Shown here piece by piece: positions 52,495 to 60,975 of a DNA stretch of 64,000 nucleotides. The notes below the pieces were generated by a model that searched no databases, was not told where the DNA came from, and saw only the letters and a program-made list of their open reading frames with translations. The DNA is from Woeseiaceae bacterium (GTDB lineage: Bacteria > Pseudomonadota > Gammaproteobacteria > Steroidobacterales > Woeseiaceae), in contig JANQGQ010000022.1 in the NCBI GenBank assembly GCA_028277185.1, forward strand, positions 1 through 64,000, written 5' to 3'. A program made the translations under genes and the position numbers. Numbering within the stretch: position 1 is the stretch's first letter; each line of letters begins with the position of its first letter.

Positions 52495-52709
52495 TGCATT
52501 GTCCTGGATGCGTTCGGGGACGCGCACTGTAGGGGAAGCAAGCCGCCGATGCCAGCCTGTGGCTTTGCTGGCAGCACGAAGCAGCGACTGCTAACACCGA
52601 ACACGCTTCGAAAAATTGGGTCAGAGCGGCGCCGGCAAACGGTTTTGGTGAATTGCATCACACTAATACCTTGACCAATATAGTATCCAGAAGAGCAAGG
52701 AGGTTCTGG

Positions 52710-53336
52710 ATGGTTCGACGGTCAGCTTGTGGCCGGGTCATGCCGGTGCACAATCTTCAGGAATACTTCCGCACATCGATCGACACGGTCATGTCCGAGC
52801 AGGGCGTCGAGATCGATCCGCACGCGACGCACTACGTCGTCAACATGATGACGCTCTTTTCGCGCTCCGAACACCTTTACGAAGACGACGGCGAAATCTA
52901 CGGCATCCGCCCGCTGGCACTCATGCTGGCCGACGCCGCCGACGCGCCCTCACCCGAACACCGAACCCAAACGCTGCGCCGCATCGGCGACGTTGCATTG
53001 TTCTTTGCCGGCTTCTTCGTCGACAGCCTGCGCGACAAACCCGTCGACGTCGACTACTACACGCACATGGGCGAGAACGCCTACGGTTCCCTGTCCGAAG
53101 AGACACGCGGGACCTTTCACGGCAATGCGTTTGCCGATGTCTACCTGGAACTCGCGCGCAAGTTTCGCGTGCTCATCGACGTACTGAACGAAGTGCGCGA
53201 GAACGCCGGGGGCACGAGCGCCGCGGAAGACCTGGTCCGCACCTACGAACTGTGGCGCAAGACCGGGAGCCCGCGCGCCGAACGCATTCTTCGCGACAAG
53301 GGCATCGTCCCGATCTCGGGTAAGCCGGTCCACTGA
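52710..53336 (+). CDS. Unrecognised conserved-looking protein, first gene of a two-gene operon
   Basis: This 208-residue soluble, mostly helical protein has no signal peptide or membrane segment. Notable stretches are LQEYFRTSIDTVMSEQGVEI, HYVVNMMTLFSRSEHLYED, RRIGDVALFFAGFFVDSLRD and DYYTHMGENAYGSL. It has a nearly perfect ribosome-binding site (AAGGAGG, 6 bp before ATG 52710), which decides the start. The next gene begins immediately after its stop (TGAATG). The function is unknown. Confidence 0.8.
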   Translation: MVRRSACGRVMPVHNLQEYFRTSIDTVMSEQGVEIDPHATHYVVNMMTLFSRSEHLYEDDGEIYGIRPLALMLADAADAPSPEHRTQTLRRIGDVALFFAGFFVDSLRDKPVDVDYYTHMGENAYGSLSEETRGTFHGNAFADVYLELARKFRVLIDVLNEVRENAGGTSAAEDLVRTYELWRKTGSPRAERILRDKGIVPISGKPVH

Positions 53337-53996
53337 ATGCTCGCCGAACTGCAGCAGCACCTCGCGGACCTCTACCGGGTCGACATGGCGCACGACGTGC
53401 GCGATTTCCTGATCACCGACCCGACGCTTGCCAGAATACTCAGCCAGGACGCATTGGCGACGAATACCCAGGAGACCCTCCTCGTATCGGAAGACGACAT
53501 GGGCCTGTCCATGTCGCTGTTTCTCGACGGTGACATGCTCGAGCGTCTCGAGGCAGGCGCACCGCTGAACAGCCTCGACGCCGGACAGCTCGACGATTTC
53601 TGGCAGGTGCTCGAAGGAATCAGCCATTTCAACTGCATGGCCTGGAAAGCCAGCCGCGACCGAAGCGTCAGTCTGCTGGAGCTCGAACTCCAGGCCGAGA
53701 TCGACAAGTACCTGACGACGATGACGCTTGCGCTCGAACAGGCAAACGATGAACTTCGCGAACGAGTCCACCACACGCTGTTCGAGGCAACGCGCCTCAA
53801 GGATGAACTCGACGACGACGAGCGCGATCGTTACCGCGCGGCGAACGACTACGCGGCACGCTTCTGCTATCGCGTCGGACAACGCCTCGAACGCCGCGGC
53901 CGGCTGCCGCTTCGCGAACTACGGCACTTCTACCGGCTGCAGCTCAACGACAAAATCAGTCACATCCACGCGCAAGCCTACACCCCGTCAGGGTAG
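53337..53996 (+). CDS. Unrecognised protein, second gene of the two-gene operon
   Basis: This 219-residue soluble protein starts on the base after the preceding stop codon. The N-terminal part is acidic; the C-terminal half is helical and charged (DELRERVHHTLFEATRLKDE, RYRAANDYAARFCYRVGQRL, LRHFYRLQLNDKISHI). I do not recognise a domain. The abutting arrangement implies the two proteins are made together and may interact. It is convergent with a putative metallopeptidase. Confidence 0.8.
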   Translation: MLAELQQHLADLYRVDMAHDVRDFLITDPTLARILSQDALATNTQETLLVSEDDMGLSMSLFLDGDMLERLEAGAPLNSLDAGQLDDFWQVLEGISHFNCMAWKASRDRSVSLLELELQAEIDKYLTTMTLALEQANDELRERVHHTLFEATRLKDELDDDERDRYRAANDYAARFCYRVGQRLERRGRLPLRELRHFYRLQLNDKISHIHAQAYTPSG

Positions 53997-54007
53997 TTTT
54001 GCCGCGT

Positions 54008-54361
54008 TCAGCCCCAGCCCAGACGTTCGAGTTCGTCGTCGTCGAAGCCGAAATAGTGCGCGATTTCGTGAATCAGCGTCGTCGCGATCTCCGCCTCGAG
54101 TTCGGCCCCTGACAGGCCCAGCGCGAGATGCGGCTTGCGAAACAAATAGACGACGTCCGGCAACTCGCCCATGGCGGCCTCGCCGCGCTCTGCCAGCGGT
54201 ATCCCCACGTACAGCCCGAGCAGGCCCTGCCCGTCCGGATCCAGATCGGGGCCGGCCTCGTCCTCGATCAACAGGTCGATGTTGTGCAGCGCCTCGTGAA
54301 CCCAGGCGGGCAGCGCGCTCACGGCGCGCTCGACGACCGTTTCGAATTCCTCGTGGTTCAA
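54008..54361 (-). CDS. Putative zinc metallopeptidase (PF06262-like)
   Basis: The 117-residue protein has a minimal zincin motif HEIAHYFGFDDDEL (HExxH plus a following acidic ligand region) and the family pieces GLYVGIPLAERGEAAM, DVVYLFRKPHLAL. It resembles the small metallopeptidase family PF06262. The start is uncertain: TTG at 54361 has AAAGG upstream and fits the family length; GTG at 54379 and ATG at 54427 are alternatives. Confidence 0.8.
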   Translation of the reverse strand: MNHEEFETVVERAVSALPAWVHEALHNIDLLIEDEAGPDLDPDGQGLLGLYVGIPLAERGEAAMGELPDVVYLFRKPHLALGLSGAELEAEIATTLIHEIAHYFGFDDDELERLGWG

Positions 54362-54444
54362 TACAGTGGCCTTTGGCACGATACCCGGAGAACCTCTGCA
54401 CACGTCCGGCGAGGCTGCACGCGACATTAAGCCAATCGCTCTGC

Positions 54445-54583
54445 AAGTGCGAATCCGCCTTCCACCCGCGGGACAGCTACGTCCGTCTCACGGAGAGCGA
54501 CCGCTTCAAGGGCAGCACGCGGTATCGCTTCACCGACGATACGGCCGAGTACGAAGGGTTCACGGCCGCGGGCAGCCGTTCCC
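54445..54583 (+). other. Possible gene remnant
   Basis: Between the metallopeptidase and the iron-binding lipoprotein one plus-strand frame reads like real protein (CESAFHPRDSYVRLTESDRF, then KGSTRYRFTDDTAEYEG) but has no start and runs into the opposing gene. It may be the decayed end of a deleted gene. The evidence is composition only, so this is tentative. Confidence 0.25.
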
Positions 54584-55642
54584 CTACGGCCAGCCGGACC
54601 GATCGAATACGCGAATCGCCTCGGCTTGGTGAATGCCGAGCTCCGCGGCGTTCAGCGTGTCGGCCCTGAAGTCACCGAGCGCTTCGAGCTCGGGCGACCC
54701 GTCGACGGTGGCGACGGCCGGATACTCGTGATTGCCGTCGGCGAAGTAGCGCTGTGCCTGATCGCTCGTCAGGTATTCCAGAAAGCGTATTGCATTGTCG
54801 CGGTTCGGAGCCGTCTTCACGATGCCCGCCCCGCTGACGTTGACGTGCGTTCCGCTTTGCTCCTGATCGGGAAATATGACGCCGACGGCATCGGCGACCG
54901 CCCGCTCTTCGGCGTCTTCGGACGCCGCGAGGCGCGCCACGTAGTACGTATTCGCGACCGCGATACCGCACTCGCCGCTCGCGACCGCGCGAATCTGGCC
55001 GGTGTCGTTGCTCTGCGGCGGACGCGCGAAGTTTTCGGTCACCGCCGTCGCCCATTGCCCGGCCCCCTCGGCGCCGTAGCGCGAGATGATGCTTGCGAGA
55101 AGCGATATGTTGTAGATGTTGCCCGATGAGCGTATGCACAGCTTGCCGCGATGTGCCGGGTCGGCGAGATCGGCATAGGTCGCGAGCGGCTCGGGCATTC
55201 CGGCGGCCTTGTTGTAGAAGATGACCCGCGCCCGCGTCGAGAGACCGTACCAGAGACCGTCCGGATGCCGAAGATGGGCGGGTATCCGCGACTCGAGCAA
55301 TTCCGAGTCAATGGCCGCGAAGATCCCCGCCTGCTCGGCGCGCCACAGGCGCCCCGCGTCGACGGTAATCAGCAGGTCCGCCGGGCTGAACTCGCCTTCG
55401 CTCTGAATCCGCTCGATGAGTTCGTCGGCGCCCGCCTCGATGAGATTGACCTCGATCCCGGTCGCCGCCGTGAAGTCGTCGTAGAGCCGCAGGTCCGTGT
55501 CGTAGTGACGTGACGAATAGACGTTGACGACCGCTTCGTCCGCCGCCGGCTCCGCCGGTTCTTCGGACATCGTGTCTTCGGACGGTCCGCAGCCGCTCAG
55601 GATCAGGCCGGCCGCGATGCCGGCGACAAAATGGGAACGCAT
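54584..55642 (-). CDS. Ferric-iron ABC transporter substrate-binding lipoprotein
   Basis: The 352-residue protein resembles FutA/AfuA/FbpA periplasmic iron-binding proteins: VVNVYSSRHYDTDLRLYDDF, GIEVNLIEAGADELIERIQSE, GLWYGLSTRARVIFYNK and the tyrosine pair NTYYVARLAA that usually ligates Fe(III). A lipobox (LILSGC) makes it a lipoprotein. ATG at 55642 begins the signal peptide. It lies downstream of the ATPase gene on the same strand, with a long palindrome in between. Confidence 0.92.
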   Translation of the reverse strand: MRSHFVAGIAAGLILSGCGPSEDTMSEEPAEPAADEAVVNVYSSRHYDTDLRLYDDFTAATGIEVNLIEAGADELIERIQSEGEFSPADLLITVDAGRLWRAEQAGIFAAIDSELLESRIPAHLRHPDGLWYGLSTRARVIFYNKAAGMPEPLATYADLADPAHRGKLCIRSSGNIYNISLLASIISRYGAEGAGQWATAVTENFARPPQSNDTGQIRAVASGECGIAVANTYYVARLAASEDAEERAVADAVGVIFPDQEQSGTHVNVSGAGIVKTAPNRDNAIRFLEYLTSDQAQRYFADGNHEYPAVATVDGSPELEALGDFRADTLNAAELGIHQAEAIRVFDRSGWP

Positions 55643-55676
55643 AAGGCGATGCTCACAGTCAGGGGGATGGGAGAGT

Positions 55677-56738
55677 CTATTGCGAATGAGTCGCATTCGC
55701 AATTTTATCCGCAGATGTCGACACCAAAACGCTCCCGTTCAGGGGCAGCACGCGTACCCGGTCTCCCGGGCGGAACTGGTGCGGACGCGCCAGTTCGACG
55801 TTGAGCTGCGCCGCGTCGGCGGTCTCGACGACCGCGAGGTCGGAGCGGCCGGCAACGCGAAGATCGGCGATGGGGAGTCCATTGTCGTCGCGCTCGAGTG
55901 TCAGCGCGTCCGACCGGACCGTGAGTTCGAGCCAGCGATCGGACGGCGGCGGCAGAGGCGAACGCAGAGCGCTGAGCGGCCACTCACCGAACGCAGTCGT
56001 CACGACATCGCCGTCGAGCGCGGCGGCGAGAGTCTCCGCGTTGCCGAACAGGCGCGCGACGGCCGCCGTTTCCGGACGATCGTAGAGCTCCCGCGGCGTC
56101 CCCGTCTGAAGAACCCGGCCTTCCTCGAGCACGACGACCCGATCCGCCAGCGCCATGACGTCGTCGGGGTCGTGGGTTACGAAGACGCCGATCGTTCCCG
56201 TATCGCGGACACTTTGCCGCGCTTCGCTGCGCAGCGCGCGGCGCAGCGTCTGATCCAGGTTTGCATAAGGCTCGTCGAACAACAGCGCGCGCGGCCTGGG
56301 CGCCATCGCCCGCGCCAAAGCGACCCGCTGGCGCTGACCGCCCGAGAGCGTGTGCGGGTAACGCGCGGCGCAGGCTTCGAGCCCCACCAGACCCAGCAGC
56401 TCGCCGACCCGGTCGCCGGCATCCCTGCCGCTCAGACCGAAGCCCACGTTGTCCGCGACCGTCAGGTGCGGAAACAGCGCGCCCTCCTGAAACACGAGCC
56501 CGACGGGACGCCGCTCCGGCGGGACGCTCGTCCTAGCATCGGCAAGCAGTTCGCCGTCGAGCGCGACCCGGCCGGCCTGCACGTCGATCAGCCCTGCCGC
56601 GAGACGCAACAGCGTCGTCTTTCCGCATCCCGACGGGCCGACTACGCAGGTAATCTCTCCCGGCTCCGCCGTGAAGCTCACGTCGAGAAGCACGGGCTCC
56701 CCGTCGAATTGATGAGTGATCGAATCGAAAACCAGCAT
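55677..56738 (-). CDS. Ferric-iron ABC transporter ATP-binding protein
   Basis: The 353-residue protein has a Walker A GPSGCGKTT, Q-loop VFQEGALFPHL, signature LSGGQRQRVALARAM and Walker B ALLFDEPYANLD. A C-terminal TOBE-like regulatory region (about 240-350) is as in FbpC. It is divergent from the permease gene and precedes the iron-binding lipoprotein. The last codons lie within the palindrome upstream of that gene. Confidence 0.93.
   Translation of the reverse strand: MLVFDSITHQFDGEPVLLDVSFTAEPGEITCVVGPSGCGKTTLLRLAAGLIDVQAGRVALDGELLADARTSVPPERRPVGLVFQEGALFPHLTVADNVGFGLSGRDAGDRVGELLGLVGLEACAARYPHTLSGGQRQRVALARAMAPRPRALLFDEPYANLDQTLRRALRSEARQSVRDTGTIGVFVTHDPDDVMALADRVVVLEEGRVLQTGTPRELYDRPETAAVARLFGNAETLAAALDGDVVTTAFGEWPLSALRSPLPPPSDRWLELTVRSDALTLERDDNGLPIADLRVAGRSDLAVVETADAAQLNVELARPHQFRPGDRVRVLPLNGSVLVSTSADKIANATHSQ
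55679..55703. promoter_or_regulatory. Perfect 25-bp palindrome upstream of iron-binding lipoprotein gene
   Basis: ATTGCGAATG-AGTCG-CATTCGCAAT has perfect 10-bp arms. It starts inside the ATPase gene stop codon and lies 36 bp before the substrate-binding protein start. The GAATGA/TCATTC-like core and the iron context suggest a Fur-type or other iron-regulator operator, but it does not match the Fur consensus well. A small attenuator hairpin is the alternative. Confidence 0.6.
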
Positions 56739-56797
56739 GTATAGTCCGTGACCGATGACGTCCCGATCCCGAGGTCGGCGCCCGCGGCGCCAAGTCT

Positions 56798-58426
56798 ATG
56801 CCCGTTCCCGCTAGGCGTACCAGCCTGTTGTGGCTTCTGCCCTCGGTGCTGGCGGCCGCGCTCGTTGCGCTGCCGCTCGTCGCCGTGCTCGTCGGCGGAC
56901 TCATGCCGGGCAGCGACGGCTGGCAGCACCTTCAGGAGACCGTTCTGGCCTCCTACCTGGTGAACACGCTTGCCCTGATGGTACTCGTCGGCCTCATATC
57001 GCTCGCGATCGGCGTCGGTGCGGCGTGGCTCGTCGCGGCATACGACTTTCCGGGACGCGGCACGCTGTCCTGGCTGCTGGTGCTGCCGCTTGCCGCCCCG
57101 GCCTACGTCGTCGCCTACGCGTACACGGACCTTCTCGACGTTTCCGGGCCGCTGCAGACTCAGCTCCGCTCCGCTCTCGGACTCGGCATCGACGAGTTCG
57201 CGCTACGCGGCATACGCTCGCTGCCAGGCGCCGCGGTCATGCTTGCGATCGTGCTCTACCCGTACGTCTATCTGCTGTGCCGCGCAAGCTTCGCGGGCCG
57301 CTCGGCCGCGCCGTTCGAGGCCGCGCGCGTGCTCGGTCTGACGGCGTTTCACGCCTTCATCCGCGTCGCGTTGCCGGCGGCACGCCCGGCGATTGCCGGT
57401 GGCCTCGCGCTGGTGCTCATGGAGACGCTTGCGGATTTCGGGGTCGTCGATTACTTCGCGCTGCCTACGCTCAGCACGGGCATCTACCGGACCTGGATCA
57501 GCCTCGGCGACAAACAGGCAGCGCTGCGTCTCGCGGCGCTGATGCTTTTGTTCGTGCTTGCGCTCGTCGTCTTCGAGAAAGCCAGCCGCCGGGGGCGACC
57601 GGACGCGCGGGATACGTCGCGGGCGGTCCGGATTCGCCTGACGGGTTCGCGCGCCTGGCTGGCCACGTTCGCCTGCGCGCTGCCGGTGACCTTCGGCTTC
57701 GTCCTGCCGGTCGTGATCCTGCTGGCGTTGAAGCTGACGTCGGGCGGCGACCCTCTGTTCGGCCGCCGCTTCATCGGCTACGCCGGGAACAGCGTGAGCG
57801 TATCGCTTGCCGCGGCACTGGCGGCGACGCTGCTCGCCGTGCTGATGGCGTACAGCCAGCGCCAGCGGCCGGGCAAGCTCGGTGACGGTCTCATTCGCAT
57901 CGGCACCCTCGGGTACGCGCTGCCGGGCATGTTGCTGGCCGTCGGACTCCTGGGGCCGCTGGGCGTGGTGGATCGCAACCTGACGGTCTGGCTGCGCGAT
58001 CATCTCGGCTACGGCGGCGGGCTGGTACTGTCGGGAACGACGGTGCTGCTCGTCTACGCTTACGTCTGCCGCTTCCTCACCGTGTCGTACAACAGCGTGC
58101 ACGCGGGCTTCGCCGGGATACCCGAGGCGATGGACGCGGCGGCACGAAGCCTCGGTGCCGGCAGGATGGACGTTCTCCGCCGCGTACACCTGCCGCTCAT
58201 GCGGCCGAGCCTGCTGGCAGCGGGCCTGCTCGTCTTCGTCGACGCGATGCGCGAACTGCCCGCGACGCTAATGCTCCGCCCGTTCAACTTCGACACGCTG
58301 GCAACGCGCGTCTATCGGCTTGCCGGCGACGAGCGGCTGGCCGAAGCATCCACGGCCGCACTCACGATCGTCGCGATCGGCGTCCTGCCGGTGCTGCTCC
58401 TGAATCGGCTCGGCAGCCGGCGCTGA
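56798..58426 (+). CDS. Ferric-iron ABC transporter permease (fused two-domain)
   Basis: The 542-residue protein has about 12 membrane segments and two copies of the permease EAA-type loop (AAPFEAARVLGLTAFHAFIR and EAMDAAARSLGAGRMDVLRR), as in FbpB/AfuB iron permeases. It is divergent from the ATPase and binding-protein genes, so the transporter is split between two transcripts sharing a 59-bp intergenic region. No strong ribosome-binding site is visible at ATG 56798. Confidence 0.92.
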   Translation: MPVPARRTSLLWLLPSVLAAALVALPLVAVLVGGLMPGSDGWQHLQETVLASYLVNTLALMVLVGLISLAIGVGAAWLVAAYDFPGRGTLSWLLVLPLAAPAYVVAYAYTDLLDVSGPLQTQLRSALGLGIDEFALRGIRSLPGAAVMLAIVLYPYVYLLCRASFAGRSAAPFEAARVLGLTAFHAFIRVALPAARPAIAGGLALVLMETLADFGVVDYFALPTLSTGIYRTWISLGDKQAALRLAALMLLFVLALVVFEKASRRGRPDARDTSRAVRIRLTGSRAWLATFACALPVTFGFVLPVVILLALKLTSGGDPLFGRRFIGYAGNSVSVSLAAALAATLLAVLMAYSQRQRPGKLGDGLIRIGTLGYALPGMLLAVGLLGPLGVVDRNLTVWLRDHLGYGGGLVLSGTTVLLVYAYVCRFLTVSYNSVHAGFAGIPEAMDAAARSLGAGRMDVLRRVHLPLMRPSLLAAGLLVFVDAMRELPATLMLRPFNFDTLATRVYRLAGDERLAEASTAALTIVAIGVLPVLLLNRLGSRR

Positions 58427-58436
58427 CGCGACGGCG

Positions 58437-59351
58437 TCACTCGACCGGAGGTATGGCCTTCAGATAGGCGGCGATAGCGTCGCGGTCGGCTTTGTCGAGG
58501 CGCGCCATGTTCTCCTGCACTGCCACCATCGTGCCGCCGACGGTATCGAATTCCGGAGTGAACCCGCTCTCGAGGTAGTACGCGATGTCGCTTGCGGACC
58601 AGTCGGCCAGATTCTCGCCGGCCGGCGTGATGTTGGGGACGCGGCCCTTGCCCTCGGGGTCCGGGCCTCCGGCCAGCCAGCGCGAACGGTCCATGCCGCC
58701 GAAACGATCGCGCGGCGTATGGCACTCGCCGCAGTGTCCGGCGCCTTCGACCAGCAGCCGGCCGCGGGCTACCGGGTCGTGTGCGTCTCCCGGCCCGGCG
58801 AAGCGCTCGGTGTCGAGATAGCGAAGTTTCCACAGGCCGAGGCCGCGGCGGACCGACCACGGGAAACCGAGCGAATGCTCGTCGATCCGGCCGGCCACCG
58901 CCGGCAGCGTGTCGATGTAGGCTTTGAGGTCCATGACGTCACGGACCGGAATCTTCGCGTACGAGGTATAGGGAAACGAGGGGTAGTAGTGCTTCCCACC
59001 GGGCGCCACGCCGCGCTGCATCGCGTTGACGAAGTCGAGCATCGACCAGCCGCCGATGCCGTCGTCGGGGTGCGGCGAAACGTTCGGCACACGGAACACG
59101 CCGTACGGCGTTTCGAGTTCCAGCCCGCCGCCAAGCCTGAGCTTATCGTCGCCGCGCGCGCGTTTGCCGTCCACCGGGCTTGCATGGCAGGACGCGCAAC
59201 CACCGGCCCAGAACTGCCGCTCGCCCGCGATCGCATCGGGTGTGTAGTCGGGCAGATCCTCCGGCCCGAGCGTCACCGGCCGCGTCAGCCACCAGCCGGC
59301 GGCAGCGGCGATGACGACGAGCGCGAGAAGCAGCCGTATCCAGCCGCCCAC
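58437..59351 (-). CDS. Membrane-anchored dihaem cytochrome c
   Basis: The 304-residue protein has an N-terminal membrane anchor (LLLALVVIAAAAGWWL) and two CxxCH haem sites (CASCHASPVDGKRARG and CGECHTPRDRFGG), each with downstream methionine candidates. It resembles dihaem c-type subunits of alcohol/aldehyde dehydrogenases or other periplasmic electron carriers. The start is GTG at 59351. It lies 15 bp after a cytochrome c' family gene, probably one operon. Confidence 0.9.
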   Translation of the reverse strand: MGGWIRLLLALVVIAAAAGWWLTRPVTLGPEDLPDYTPDAIAGERQFWAGGCASCHASPVDGKRARGDDKLRLGGGLELETPYGVFRVPNVSPHPDDGIGGWSMLDFVNAMQRGVAPGGKHYYPSFPYTSYAKIPVRDVMDLKAYIDTLPAVAGRIDEHSLGFPWSVRRGLGLWKLRYLDTERFAGPGDAHDPVARGRLLVEGAGHCGECHTPRDRFGGMDRSRWLAGGPDPEGKGRVPNITPAGENLADWSASDIAYYLESGFTPEFDTVGGTMVAVQENMARLDKADRDAIAAYLKAIPPVE

Positions 59352-59366
59352 GGCCGTGTCTGCCGA

Positions 59367-59843
59367 TTAGTCCGTTTCGATACGGTAGCCGTCGTGGCAA
59401 TCCTTGCAGGTATTGAACACGGCGCCGAGAACGGGCCGCGCTTCGTCGAGCGTCGCCGGTGCCGCGGCGATCGCCGAGCTGGTCGCTTCGCTCCACTCAG
59501 TCAGCGCAGCCTCGAAACCTTCGCGGTCCTCCCAGATGGCCGGGGCCGCTTCGGTCCCGCTGCCCGATTCGCTGCCCTCGGGGAAGTGCTTGCCGAACTC
59601 GCCGCCGACGTCCTGCCAGGTGCGGAGCGACTCGAGCGCGACCGTCCAGTCGTAGTCCCGCTCACCGCGCAGCATCAGTCCGACGGGCTTGGCCGCCGCT
59701 CCGACGTCCTCCATGAGCGCCTTGCGGGTGTCGATCGATTCATCGATGGTTTCGAAGTCGACGGCTTCGTCGGCGGCCAGCGCCAGGGCAGCAAGACTCA
59801 GGGAAACGCAGAGTACGGGCAAGTGGATCGTTCGCAGTGACAT
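59367..59843 (-). CDS. Cytochrome c' family protein
   Basis: The 158-residue exported protein has a signal peptide (LCVSLSLAALALA) and a single haem-binding CKDCH near the C terminus, the arrangement of the four-helix cytochrome c' / c556 family. These proteins carry electrons or bind NO. It is the first gene of the pair with the dihaem cytochrome. The ATG has ACGAGG upstream. Confidence 0.88.
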   Translation of the reverse strand: MSLRTIHLPVLCVSLSLAALALAADEAVDFETIDESIDTRKALMEDVGAAAKPVGLMLRGERDYDWTVALESLRTWQDVGGEFGKHFPEGSESGSGTEAAPAIWEDREGFEAALTEWSEATSSAIAAAPATLDEARPVLGAVFNTCKDCHDGYRIETD

Positions 59844-60035
59844 GGGCAGACCTCGTTGGCAGATTGCGGCTTGACGATGTGGAAACAGCGAAGTGTACCG
59901 TTTCTCCGTTACCGGACAAGCTCGTGAAACAAATTGTTGTATTCGTTAAATCAATCACTTACAGGCAGTATCGCTGAGGGAATCCGGCGGCTCGGGAATA
60001 ATCGCGGCGGCTCGATCGTAGAAGTCCCGACGGCA

Positions 60036-60530
60036 ATGGAAACGAAGCCCATGCACCACGAACTCATCCGGCTCGGCGCCGGCGCACACGCCTTTGCGAT
60101 CCAGATTCTCGGCAACCGCGACGATGCCGCGGATGCCGTGCAGGACGCCATGGTCAAGGCGCTGTCGGCACCCGATGCCTACGACGCCAGACAAGGGCCG
60201 CTCAAACCCTGGTTCTATCGCGTCGTCAGGAATCGTTGTCTCGACCTGCTGCGCGGCCGCCGAAGCAACACGGAAACGGTGGATGCGCTTCCGGCCGCCG
60301 GACCCGATCCGGAGTCGGCGCTTGCAGCGGAACAGCGGGACTCGGAAATCCAGCGAGCGCTCGACACTCTGCCGCCCGCTCAACGGCAAATCCTCGTGCT
60401 GCGGGACTATCTGGATCTCGGCTACGCCGAAATCAGCGTCGTACTCGACATCCCTCCGGGCACGGTCATGTCACGGCTGCACCGCGCGCGCAACGCAATG
60501 AGAGAGGCACTGAACAACCATGTCAAATGA
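60036..60530 (+). CDS. ECF-type RNA polymerase sigma factor
   Basis: The 164-residue protein has sigma region 2 (QILGNRDDAADAVQDAMVKA, FYRVVRNRCLDLLRG) and region 4 (LDTLPPAQRQILVLRDYLDL, GTVMSRLHRARNAMREAL), without regions 1 and 3. ATG at 60036 or 60051 is plausible; the longer frame upstream lacks homology. The next gene overlaps by 11 bp and encodes a membrane anti-sigma-like protein. Confidence 0.93.
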   Translation: METKPMHHELIRLGAGAHAFAIQILGNRDDAADAVQDAMVKALSAPDAYDARQGPLKPWFYRVVRNRCLDLLRGRRSNTETVDALPAAGPDPESALAAEQRDSEIQRALDTLPPAQRQILVLRDYLDLGYAEISVVLDIPPGTVMSRLHRARNAMREALNNHVK

Positions 60531-60972
60531 CGATACGAAACACCGTGATGACATCGGCGACCTGCTGTCCGGCTACATCGACAACGAACTCACGCAGCAG
60601 GAAAGGCAGCGCGTCGAGCTGCACTGCGAGGACTGCGAGCAAACCCGGAAGGACCTCGAGGAGCTTCGGGCGCTTCGACAGCGCATCGGGCAGAGCCGGC
60701 TCGGCGAGCTCGACGCCGGCGCGTGGGGAGAACGCATGAACGACACGAGCGTCCGCGTCACGGCCGCCATCGGCTGGACGCTGTTCATCGGCGGCCTGCT
60801 GCTGGCGGCGGGGACTTTCGTCGTGAGCCTGCTGTTCGACGATCAAATCGGCGTCTTCGGCAAGCTCGTCATCGTGGGCATCTATGGCGGTCTGGCCGGG
60901 CTTTTGATCTCGGTGCTTCGCCAGCGGCTCATCGAGCGCAAGTCGGACAAGTACAAGAACGTAAGGATCTAG
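60520..60972 (+). CDS. Putative membrane anti-sigma factor
   Basis: The 150-residue protein has an N-terminal zinc-finger-like anti-sigma region (LLSGYIDNELTQQERQRVEL followed by HCEDCEQ) and two membrane segments (TLFIGGLLLAAGTFVVSLLF, LVIVGIYGGLAGLLISVL). The usual H-x3-C-x2-C spacing is disturbed, so zinc binding is uncertain. The overlap with the sigma gene is typical of sigma/anti-sigma pairs. The inducing signal is unknown. Confidence 0.85.
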   Translation: MSNDDTKHRDDIGDLLSGYIDNELTQQERQRVELHCEDCEQTRKDLEELRALRQRIGQSRLGELDAGAWGERMNDTSVRVTAAIGWTLFIGGLLLAAGTFVVSLLFDDQIGVFGKLVIVGIYGGLAGLLISVLRQRLIERKSDKYKNVRI

Positions 60973-60975
60973 ACA

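Noticed and set aside
52550..52573. TGCCAGC...GCTGGCA inverted repeat between ppa and the two-gene operon
   Set aside because: The 7-bp arms have a 10-bp loop, no T-tract and no clear link to a promoter. It could be chance in GC-rich DNA.
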